In this document: positions 57,578-64,000 of the stretch, piece after piece
How positions within the stretch are numbered: position 1 is the first letter of the stretch
Layout of the letters: each line of letters starts with the position of its first letter
NCBI GenBank assembly: GCA_029866155.1
Contig: JARWZW010000031.1
Location: 1-64,000, forward strand
DNA length: 64,000 nucleotides
DNA from: Caulobacter sp.
GTDB lineage: Bacteria > Pseudomonadota > Alphaproteobacteria > Caulobacterales > Caulobacteraceae
Reading direction: 5' to 3'
The notes under the pieces: model-generated
What the model saw: the letters and a program-made list of their open reading frames with translations, nothing else
Database searches by the model: none
What the model was told of the DNA's origin: nothing
Made by a program: the position numbers and the translations under genes

Positions 57578-57709
57578 TCAGCGGCCGTCCAGCACCAGGG
57601 TCGGAATCTGGGATTTCGCAGGCCTCTGCTGCTGGCCGGGGACCGGCAGCAGCATGGCCAGGGTGATCGCGAGAACGGCGGCGGCGGCGAATAGGCCCTT
57701 GACGGCCAT
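57578..57709 (-). CDS. Small exported or membrane protein (43 residues)
   Basis: The minus-strand frame reads MAVKGLFAAAAVLAITLAML, LPVPGQQQRPAKSQIPTLVL and DGR. A Lys followed by a 16-residue hydrophobic stretch looks like a signal peptide or single helix. GGAG lies nine bases before ATG 57709. It fills part of a gap of more than 300 bases between the lipoprotein and the thiolase terminators. No homologue is recognised. Confidence 0.55.
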   Translation of the reverse strand: MAVKGLFAAAAVLAITLAMLLPVPGQQQRPAKSQIPTLVLDGR

Positions 57710-57808
57710 GGTCTTCTGGCTCCGGATACGGCCCCTTTATGGAGCCATCTGGTTAACGACCCGAAACCACGGCGGTTCCTGGCCCCCCGACGCCATCCCG
57801 AAAGAAGA

Positions 57809-57833
57809 CGGCGCGGGGTTTTTCCCCGCGCCG
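57809..57833 (-). terminator. Strong hairpin, second terminator after the thiolase
   Basis: CGGCGCGGGG (57809-57818) and CCCCGCGCCG (57824-57833) form a perfect ten-base stem with a TTTTT loop. On the minus strand the stem is followed by TCTTCTTT. It is the second hairpin after the thiolase gene. Confidence 0.7.
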
Positions 57834-57855
57834 TTGCAAGTTCCGGTCCAGAAAA

Positions 57856-57876
57856 GGCGTCCCGTTCAGGGACGCC
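57856..57876 (-). terminator. Intrinsic terminator of the thiolase gene
   Basis: GGCGTCCC (57856-57863) and GGGACGCC (57869-57876) form an eight-base stem around a five-base loop. On the minus strand it is followed by TTTTC, ten bases after the thiolase stop. Confidence 0.75.
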
Positions 57877-57885
57877 CGGTCCGGA

Positions 57886-59058
57886 TCAATAGATTTCGAA
57901 CAGGCCGGCGCCGCCCTGGCCACCGCCGATGCACATGGTGACGACGCCCCATTTGGCGCCGCGACGACGGCCTTCCTGCAGCAGGTGGCCGGTGCAGCGG
58001 GCGCCGGTCATGCCGAAGGGGTGGCCGATGGAGATCGATCCGCCGTTGACGTTGTACTTTTCCGGGTCGATGCCCAGCTTGTCACGGCTGTAGAGGCACT
58101 GGCTGGCGAAGGCTTCGTTCAGTTCCCAGATGTCGATGTCATCGACCGTCAGGCCCTGGCGCTTCAGCAGCTTGGGCACGGCATAGACCGGGCCGATGCC
58201 CATTTCGTCAGCTTCACAGCCGGCGGCGGCCCAGGACACGAACCGGCCCATGGGGGTCAGACCGCGACGCTCGGCTTCCTTGGCTTCCATCATCACCACG
58301 GCGGCGGCGCCGTCGGACAGCTGGCTGGCGTTGCCGGCGGTGACGAAGTTGCCTTCGCCCTTGACCGGGGCCAGCTTGGCCAGGCCCTCCAGGGTGGTTT
58401 CTGGACGGTTGCACTCATCACGGTCCACCACATAGTCGACCAGGGACTCTTCCTTGGTCTCCTTGTTGACGACCTTCATCTGGGTCTTCATCGGCACGAT
58501 CTCGTCGGCGAACAGGCCGGCGGCCTGGGCCGCGGCCATCCGCTGCTGGGACATCAGGCTGTATTCATCCTGATATTCCCGGCTGACATTGTAGCGCTTG
58601 GCGACGATGTCGGCGGTGTCGATCATCGGCATGAAAATGGCCGGGGCGATCTTGATCAGTTCGGGATCAACCGTGCCGGAGCCGCCCATGCCGCCACCGG
58701 GGATCGAGATGCTCTCGACGCCGCCGGCCACCACACAGTCGCCGCCATCGGCGCGGATGTAGTTGGCGCCCATGGCGATGGCCTGCAGGCCGGAAGAGCA
58801 GAAGCGATTGATGGTGACACCGGCGGTGTTGACCGGCATGCCGGCCAGAAGGGCGGCCAGGCGGGCGATGTTGGCGGCGCCATGGGCGTTGTTGCCCAGG
58901 TAGCAGTCCTCGACAAAGTCGGCCTCGACGCCGGACTTGGCCACGGCGTGCCTGATGGCGTGGGCGGCCATGGACATCGGCGGGGTGACGTTGAACCCGC
59001 CCCGACCCGCTTTCGCGAGGCCGGTACGGGCATAGGAGACAATTACGGCTTCGCGCAT
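57886..59058 (-). CDS. Thiolase (acetyl-CoA C-acyltransferase)
   Basis: A 390-residue thiolase that either cleaves 3-ketoacyl-CoA or condenses acetyl-CoA. The nucleophile is in [20 protein letters not shown], the His motif is [20 protein letters not shown] and the second Cys motif is [17 protein letters not shown]. All catalytic residues are present. Degradative or biosynthetic type is not decided. A perfect palindrome (59074-59091) lies 15 bases before its start and two terminators follow it. Its high codon regularity suggests strong expression. Confidence 0.95.
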   Translation of the reverse strand: MREAVIVSYARTGLAKAGRGGFNVTPPMSMAAHAIRHAVAKSGVEADFVEDCYLGNNAHGAANIARLAALLAGMPVNTAGVTINRFCSSGLQAIAMGANYIRADGGDCVVAGGVESISIPGGGMGGSGTVDPELIKIAPAIFMPMIDTADIVAKRYNVSREYQDEYSLMSQQRMAAAQAAGLFADEIVPMKTQMKVVNKETKEESLVDYVVDRDECNRPETTLEGLAKLAPVKGEGNFVTAGNASQLSDGAAAVVMMEAKEAERRGLTPMGRFVSWAAAGCEADEMGIGPVYAVPKLLKRQGLTVDDIDIWELNEAFASQCLYSRDKLGIDPEKYNVNGGSISIGHPFGMTGARCTGHLLQEGRRRGAKWGVVTMCIGGGQGGAGLFEIY

Positions 59059-59073
59059 CGGTTTTCCTCAAGG

Positions 59074-59091
59074 TTCAAACAATGGTTTGAA
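59074..59091 (-). promoter_or_regulatory. Perfect TTCAAAC-N4-GTTTGAA operator-like palindrome
   Basis: TTCAAAC (59074-59080), spacer AATG, then GTTTGAA (59085-59091), 15 bases before the thiolase ATG. The symmetry and the CAAAC/GTTTG halves match the type of operator used by TetR-family fatty-acid regulators such as PsrA in other proteobacteria. Repression by a fatty-acyl-responsive regulator is inferred; none is encoded in the window. Confidence 0.6.
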
Positions 59092-59257
59092 AATCGCAGG
59101 GACCCTAGGGGAAGCGAAGGCATCAGGAAAGATCACGCGAACGTCAACCTGCTGCGCGGGGAGACCTGGCCCCGCCATGTCGGCCTTGACCTCCGCCTGA
59201 GGGCGGCCGACCCTTGCCGGCAAGGACAAGCCGGACGACGGGACAGGGAACATCATC

Positions 59258-61003
59258 ATGGCCGAACACAGGTTTGATCTGGTGCTGCGCGGCGGCACGG
59301 TGGTGGACGGGTCCGGAAAGGCGCCGTTTGTCGCCGATGTGGGGGTCCGCGACGGGCTTATTGTCGAGATCGGAACCGGCCTGGCCCCGGGGGCCGAGGA
59401 AATCGACGCCGCAGGCAAGCTGGTCACGCCTGGCTTTGTCGACATCCACACCCATTATGACGGCCAGGCGACCTGGGATACCCGCCTGAACCCGTCGTCC
59501 GGCCATGGGGTCACCACCGTGGTCATCGGCAATTGCGGGGTCGGGTTCGCCCCCTGCAAGCCTGAGGACCATGACCGGCTGATCCGGCTGATGGAGGGGG
59601 TCGAGGATATTCCCTTTCCCGTCCTGACCGAGGGCCTGCCCTGGAACTGGGAGAGTTTCCCCGACTATCTCGACGCCCTTGAAGGCCGGCGTTTCGACAT
59701 CGACCTGGCCGCCCAGCTGCCCCATGCCGCCCTGCGGGTCTATGTGATGGGCGAGCGCGGCGCCAACCGCGAGCTGGCGACTCCGGACGACATTGCGAAG
59801 ATGGCGGCGATCGCGAGGGCGGCCATGGAGGCCGGCGCCATAGGGTTTTCCACCTCCCGCACCCTCAACCACCGGACCAGCGACGGCCAGCCCACTCCCA
59901 CCCTGACGGCTGGCGAGGATGAGCTGACCGGCATCGCCATGGGCATGAAGGCGGCCGGTCGGGGCGTGCTGCAGATCGTCAGCGACTTTACCCCCGATCC
60001 CGCCGCCGAGTTCGCCATGTTCCGCCGGATCGTCGAGGCCAGCGGCCGGCCGCTCAGCTTTACCCTGGCCCAGAGCCACCGGGCTCCGGACAGCTGGAAA
60101 CTGCTGCTGGCCGCCCTGGAGGCGGCTGTGGACGCAGGCCTGCCCATGAAGGCCCAGGTCTGCGGCCGGCCTGTCGGTGTGCTGTTCGGGCTGGAACTGA
60201 CCCTCAATCCGTTCAGCCAGCACGAGACCTACCGGGAGATTGCTCATCTTTCCCTGGCCGAGCGGGTCGAGCGCCTGTCCGATCCGGCCTTCCGCGCCCG
60301 GCTGCTGGGCGAGTCCGTCAATGCCCGGGGCCCCTTCGCTGGCAGCGCCCTGCGGGCCTGGGACAACATGTATCTGATGGCGGAGCACCCGGACTACGAG
60401 CCAACCCAGGACCAGACGGTCCAGGCCCTGGCGGCCGGTCGTGGCGTCTGGCCGGACGAGCTGGCCCTGGACCACATGCTGGAGCAAGGCGGCCGAGGCA
60501 TGCTGTATCACCCCTTCCTCAACTACGGGAACGGCAGCCTGGACCCCAGTTTCGCCATGCTCAGCCACCGGGACACGGTGCCGGGCCTGTCGGACGGCGG
60601 CGCCCATGTCGGGATGATCTGCGACGGCTCCTTCCCGACCAGCATGCTGACCCACTGGACAAGGGACAGGACCCGGGGCCCGAAACTGTCCGTCCAGGAG
60701 GTGGTTTCGCTCCAGACCCGCCAGACGGCCGAGGCCGTGGGCCTGCTCGACCGAGGCCTGGTGGCCGAGGGACTCAGGGCCGATCTCAACGTCATCGACT
60801 ATGACGCCCTGACCCTGCATGCCCCCGCCGTGGCCTATGACCTGCCGGCCGGGGGGCGGCGGCTTGTCCAGGCGGCGGACGGCTATCTGGCCACCATCGT
60901 GGCCGGGGTCGTCACCTATCGCGGCGGCGACCCGACCGGCGCCCTGCCCGGACGGCTGGTCCGGGGCGCTCGCCCGGCGCCCCTGGCCATGGCCGCCGAA
61001 TAG
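59258..61003 (+). CDS. D-aminoacylase/amidohydrolase family protein
   Basis: A 581-residue metal-dependent amidohydrolase. The opening FDLVLRGGTVVDGSGKAPF, metal site GFVDIHTHYDGQATWD and end of barrel DGGAHVGMICDGSFPTSML fit the N-acyl-D-amino-acid deacylase group, as do LTHWTRDRTRGPKLSVQEVV and AVGLLDRGLVAEGLRADLNV. The protein is longer than classic D-aminoacylases (about 480). No signal peptide, so cytoplasmic. The substrate is open. It is divergent from the thiolase and followed by the acyltransferase after 42 bases. Confidence 0.88.
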   Translation: MAEHRFDLVLRGGTVVDGSGKAPFVADVGVRDGLIVEIGTGLAPGAEEIDAAGKLVTPGFVDIHTHYDGQATWDTRLNPSSGHGVTTVVIGNCGVGFAPCKPEDHDRLIRLMEGVEDIPFPVLTEGLPWNWESFPDYLDALEGRRFDIDLAAQLPHAALRVYVMGERGANRELATPDDIAKMAAIARAAMEAGAIGFSTSRTLNHRTSDGQPTPTLTAGEDELTGIAMGMKAAGRGVLQIVSDFTPDPAAEFAMFRRIVEASGRPLSFTLAQSHRAPDSWKLLLAALEAAVDAGLPMKAQVCGRPVGVLFGLELTLNPFSQHETYREIAHLSLAERVERLSDPAFRARLLGESVNARGPFAGSALRAWDNMYLMAEHPDYEPTQDQTVQALAAGRGVWPDELALDHMLEQGGRGMLYHPFLNYGNGSLDPSFAMLSHRDTVPGLSDGGAHVGMICDGSFPTSMLTHWTRDRTRGPKLSVQEVVSLQTRQTAEAVGLLDRGLVAEGLRADLNVIDYDALTLHAPAVAYDLPAGGRRLVQAADGYLATIVAGVVTYRGGDPTGALPGRLVRGARPAPLAMAAE

Positions 61004-61045
61004 GGACGGCATTCCAGCCGGTCCGATCTGCCGCTAAGAACGACC

Positions 61046-61909
61046 ATGGTCGAGATTCCAGCCCCAGCCCGAAAGTCGGAAACCCTCCGGCCCATCGTCG
61101 ACGTCCTGATCGAGGAGCGGGCGCCGCGCCTGGCGAAATCCTGGGCCTGGCCCCTGATCCGCCAGCCCCTCTATGCCGCCCTGCACTACGGCAAGGCCCG
61201 GGCCATGGCCGACGCCATCGCGCCCATGGGCGGACAGGACGCCCTGGCCTATGTGTCCGACCTTCTGGCCCTGAAGATCGAGGTCCGCGGACTTGAGCAT
61301 GTCCCGGCCGAAGGGCGGCTGGTGGTCGTCGCCAACCATCCGACGGGGATCGCGGACGGGGTCGCCCTGTTCGACGCCTTGCGGAACCTGAGGCCGGACA
61401 TCCTGTTCTATGCCAATTCCGACGCCCACAGGGTCTGCCCAAGGTTCGGCGAAGCCCTGATTCCGGTCGAATGGGTCGATGAGAAGCGGACCCGGGAACG
61501 CACCCGCCTGACCCTGAAAATGACCCGGGAGGCCATGGAGGCCGAGCGCTGCCTGGCGATCTTTCCAGCCGGCCGGCTGGCCCGGCGCACTGACGACGGC
61601 CTGCTGAGCGACAAGAGCTGGATGCCCACCGCCCTCTCCGTCGCCCAGAAGCACCGCGCGCCGGTCCTGCCGGTCCATGTCGATGGCCCCTGGGCCACGC
61701 TGTTTCATTTCTTCGACCGGTTCTCCGCCGAGCTGCGGGACATCACCCTGTTTCATGAGCTGCTCAACAAGAGGGGCCGGGTCTTCACCCTGACCATAGG
61801 CCGGCCCATCCCGCCCGCCAGGCTTGAGGGCGACGCAGCGTCCGTCTCGGATGCGGTCAAGGCCTATGTTGAGGGCCCCCTGCCCGGTGATCCCCTGGCT
61901 CCGTTTTGA
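61046..61909 (+). CDS. PlsC-family acyltransferase-like protein
   Basis: A 287-residue protein of the glycerolipid acyltransferase fold. VVVANHPTGIADGVALFDAL replaces the usual HX4D with an H-x5-D arrangement seen in a PlsC-like subgroup; LAIFPAGRLARRTDDGLLSD matches the FPEG-type motif with FPAG; APVLPVHVDGPWA is the third block. Likely transfers acyl groups to a phospholipid or related acceptor at the membrane. It ends 14 bases before tsaE. Confidence 0.85.
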   Translation: MVEIPAPARKSETLRPIVDVLIEERAPRLAKSWAWPLIRQPLYAALHYGKARAMADAIAPMGGQDALAYVSDLLALKIEVRGLEHVPAEGRLVVVANHPTGIADGVALFDALRNLRPDILFYANSDAHRVCPRFGEALIPVEWVDEKRTRERTRLTLKMTREAMEAERCLAIFPAGRLARRTDDGLLSDKSWMPTALSVAQKHRAPVLPVHVDGPWATLFHFFDRFSAELRDITLFHELLNKRGRVFTLTIGRPIPPARLEGDAASVSDAVKAYVEGPLPGDPLAPF

Positions 61910-61923
61910 CCTCCAGCCAGACC

Positions 61924-62376
61924 ATGACTTCCCGCACGCTCGTCCTGGCGGACGAGGCGGCCACCGGCCGTCTGGGACAGCAGATTGCGCCTCTGCTTCG
62001 GCCAGGCGAATCGGTCTGTCTTTCGGGCCCCCTGGGAGCGGGCAAGACCAGCCTGGCCAGGGCCCTGATCCGGGCCCTGACCTCGCCGGATGAAGAGACC
62101 CCCAGTCCGACCTTCACCCTGGTGCAGTTCTATGAGGGGCCTGGCCTGAGCCTCGCCCATTTCGATCTCTATCGTCTGACCGATCCGGACGAGGCCTATG
62201 AAATCGGTCTGGATGAGGCGCTGGAGACCGGGGCCGCCCTGATCGAATGGCCGGAGCGACTGGAGGGTCGCCTTCCCCCCGACCGTTTGGATATAGAGAT
62301 TGCCCTGGACGGAGAGGGGCGCACGGCGCGCCTTACGCCCCATGGCGCCTGGAAGGAACGATGGCTTGAGCTCTGA
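61924..62376 (+). CDS. tsaE: tRNA N6-threonylcarbamoyladenosine synthesis protein TsaE
   Basis: The ATPase of the TsaBDE complex that makes t6A in tRNAs. The 150-residue protein has Walker A LSGPLGAGKTSLARALIRAL, switch TPSPTFTLVQFYEG, HFDLYRLTDPDEAYEIGLDE and IEWPERLEGRLPPDRLDIEI. I chose ATG 61924 over an in-frame TTG at 61906. It heads a tight group with amgK and murU; the same order is known in other proteobacteria. Confidence 0.95.
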   Translation: MTSRTLVLADEAATGRLGQQIAPLLRPGESVCLSGPLGAGKTSLARALIRALTSPDEETPSPTFTLVQFYEGPGLSLAHFDLYRLTDPDEAYEIGLDEALETGAALIEWPERLEGRLPPDRLDIEIALDGEGRTARLTPHGAWKERWLEL

Positions 62377-63457
62377 ACGCGAGGCGGTGAAGGCGGATTT
62401 TCTGGCCCGTCATGGTCTGGGCGCCGCCCGGCGTCAGCCCCTGGCCGGCGACGCATCGACCCGCGCCTATGAGCGGCTGCAGCCCCTGGACGGCCCAAGC
62501 CTGATCTTCATGGACCAGCCGCCAAAGGCCGAGACCGTCGCCTGTCCGCCCGACGCCACGGTCGAGGAGCGCCGCGCCCTGGGCTTCAACGCCGCCTACC
62601 GGCTGGCCGCCGGCCGGGTCGACGCCTTTGTCGCCTGCGCCCGCCATCTGCGCAGCCTTGGCCTTTCGGCGCCCGAGGTCGTGGCCTTTGACGCCGAGGC
62701 CGGCCTGGCGGTGCTCGAGGACCTGGGGGACGGGCTCTATGCCCGGCAGATCGAGGACGGCGCCGACGAGGCCCTGCTCTATGACGCCGCCATCGACGCC
62801 CTGGCCGCCCTGCATGCCGCCCCGCCGCCCGACCTCCTGGGAGAGGCCGATGCACACTGGCCCCTGCTGACCTATGACCAGCTGGCCCTGACCATGGCCA
62901 GCGACCTGTTTGTCGAGTGGCTGCCGAAGCTTCGGCCCTCACTTTCCCTGGACGCGGCCGCCCTCGAGGGCTGGGAGCAGGTCTGGACCCCGATCCGCGC
63001 CAGGGCCGAGACCAAGGCGGATGTCTTCTGCCATCGCGACTATCATGCCGAAAACCTGATCTGGTTGCCGGACCGCCAGGGCGCCGCCCGGGTCGGGCTG
63101 ATCGATTTCCAGGATGCGGTGAAGGCTCACAGGGTTTGGGACCTGTCCATGCTGCTGCATGACGCCCGGCGCGACGTGAGCCCGGAGCGGGAGCTGGCCG
63201 GGCTGGAGCGGTATCTGGCCCTGCATCCTGCCCTCGACCGGGCTCTGTTCCTGGCCGATTTCCACGCCCTGGGCGCCCTGAACATCGCCAGGATCCTGGG
63301 CATCTTCGCGCGGCTGGTCATCCGGGACGGCAAGCCGCGCTACGAGGCCTTCATGCCCCGGCTCTGGGGCTATCTGGATCGATGCCTGGCCGACCCGGCC
63401 CTGATCGACCTCAAGGCCTGGTTTGACCGCCATGTTCCCGCCGGGGCGAGGGGATGA
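62366..63457 (+). CDS. amgK: N-acetylmuramate/N-acetylglucosamine kinase AmgK
   Basis: Anomeric sugar kinase of the peptidoglycan recycling shunt that bypasses early MurNAc synthesis. The protein has the APH fold: GDASTRAYERLQPLDGPSLI, LAVLEDLGDGLYARQI, the catalytic loop FCHRDYHAENLIWL and metal site GLIDFQDAVKAHRVWDLSML. The start is uncertain: TTG 62366 has an AGGAACG upstream and overlaps tsaE, while GTG 62387 is an alternative. Its stop overlaps murU (ATGA). Confidence 0.93.
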   Translation: MSSEREAVKADFLARHGLGAARRQPLAGDASTRAYERLQPLDGPSLIFMDQPPKAETVACPPDATVEERRALGFNAAYRLAAGRVDAFVACARHLRSLGLSAPEVVAFDAEAGLAVLEDLGDGLYARQIEDGADEALLYDAAIDALAALHAAPPPDLLGEADAHWPLLTYDQLALTMASDLFVEWLPKLRPSLSLDAAALEGWEQVWTPIRARAETKADVFCHRDYHAENLIWLPDRQGAARVGLIDFQDAVKAHRVWDLSMLLHDARRDVSPERELAGLERYLALHPALDRALFLADFHALGALNIARILGIFARLVIRDGKPRYEAFMPRLWGYLDRCLADPALIDLKAWFDRHVPAGARG

Positions 63458-64000
63458 TGACTTCAGAACAGACCCCTCCCGTTCCAGACACGGCCATGGT
63501 CCTGGCCGCCGGCCTCGGCACCCGCATGCGGCCCCTGACCGATGACCGGCCCAAGGCCCTGGTCGAGGTCGGCGGCAAGGCCCTGATGGACCACATGCTG
63601 GAGCGGCTGGCGACCGCCGGTGTCACCACGGCCGTGGTCAATGTCCATTATTTCGCCGACCGGATGGAGGCCCATCTGGCCGAGCGGACCGCCCGGGGCC
63701 TGGCGCCCCGGATCGTCGTCTCGGACGAGCGCGCCCAGGCCCTGGAAACCGGCGGCGGCGTCAAGCAGGCCCTGCCTCTCTTGCCGGATCAGCCCTTCTG
63801 GGTGGCCAATATCGATTCCGTCTGGATCGAGGACGGGGTCTCGGCCGTTCAGGCCGTGGCCCGAGCCTGGGACCCGGACCTTATGGATGTCTGCCTGATG
63901 CTGGCCCCGACCCAAGGATCCCTTGGCTTCCATGACACCGGCGATGTCTTCCTGGAACCGGGTGGCCGGGTGCGGTTCAAGGCGCCGGGAGAGATTGCGC
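63454..64000 (+). CDS. murU: N-acetylmuramate-1-phosphate uridylyltransferase MurU, 5' part
   Basis: Makes UDP-MurNAc from the AmgK product. The visible 182 codons have the nucleotidyltransferase signature AMVLAAGLGTRMRPLTDDRP and KALVEVGGKALMDHMLERL, then VVNVHYFADRMEAHL, VVSDERAQALETGGGVKQAL and the Asp of FWVANIDSVWIED. The 3' end is beyond the window. Two adjacent in-frame ATGs (63454, 63457) exist; the first gives the ATGA overlap with amgK. Confidence 0.93.
   Translation, partial: MMTSEQTPPVPDTAMVLAAGLGTRMRPLTDDRPKALVEVGGKALMDHMLERLATAGVTTAVVNVHYFADRMEAHLAERTARGLAPRIVVSDERAQALETGGGVKQALPLLPDQPFWVANIDSVWIEDGVSAVQAVARAWDPDLMDVCLMLAPTQGSLGFHDTGDVFLEPGGRVRFKAPGEIA

Noticed and set aside
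59144..61012. 622-codon minus-strand open frame opposite the amidohydrolase
   Set aside because: Same kind of antisense shadow; the plus strand carries the family motifs.

Overview
The window is a GC-rich, densely packed alphaproteobacterial chromosome segment. The best fit is the order Caulobacterales (Caulobacter/Phenylobacterium-like; the genus cannot be fixed from sequence alone). Supporting evidence is a GapR homologue, a TacA-like sigma-54 activator, -10 elements of the caulobacterial GCTANAWC type (upstream of gapR and dnaA), GANTC sites at dnaA, a broken gene of the TonB_C-like type common in this group, and the dnaA/rpsT/mutM/ubiE/ubiB/coaBC/dut neighbourhood usual near the origin. 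No phage, plasmid, insertion sequence, CRISPR array, rRNA or tRNA was recognised.

Layout. 1-6.8 kb: 3' part of rho, a DUF1330/ABC ATPase pair, a zinc-finger protein, a broken TonB_C-like gene, polA and a small phosphatase-like gene. 6.8-13.5 kb: MltB-type transglycosylase, a membrane protein/XRE regulator pair with ACATG repeats, an APH-family kinase, a TPR/glycosyltransferase-like protein, rpmJ-HAD, and gapR with an overlapping partner. 13.6-25.2 kb: tacA-like activator, M3 oligopeptidase, an adenosine-kinase-like/hisB-hisH-hisA-hisF-hisE cluster, an ATP-grasp protein and glnD. 25.3-31.5 kb: cytochrome c, an internally deleted erythromycin-esterase-like pseudogene, mutS and dnaJ. 31.7-45.8 kb: dnaK (with a heat-shock promoter), alkB-like, dienelactone hydrolase, dnaA, rpsT, enoyl-CoA hydratase, sulfotransferase, mutM, ubiE-ubiB, coaBC-dut. 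45.8-64 kb: CoA-transferase, MerR regulator, two acyl-CoA dehydrogenases, OsmC, DUF808, hybrid histidine kinase, a dcm-cysK-vsr gene string, thiolase, D-aminoacylase family, an acyltransferase, and tsaE-amgK-murU (cut by the window end).

How the genes work together. Replication and repair genes are concentrated here (dnaA, polA, mutS, mutM, alkB-like, vsr, a C5 methyltransferase, gapR). Five histidine biosynthesis genes form one compact strand-coherent run. Acyl-CoA metabolism recurs (enoyl-CoA hydratase, two acyl-CoA dehydrogenases, thiolase, CoA-transferase), and two palindromes look like operators for it: a LiuR-like site before the MerR gene and a perfect TTCAAAC-N4-GTTTGAA site before the thiolase. 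Cell-wall recycling (MltB-type enzyme, AmgK, MurU) and ubiquinone synthesis (UbiE, UbiB) are also present. Most of the window is ordinary core genome. The items most worth a second look are the dcm-cysK-vsr arrangement, the deleted esterase gene, the intergenic repeats, the two operators, the ACATG array and the dnaA leader. I did not find clear evidence of a wholly new multi-gene system.
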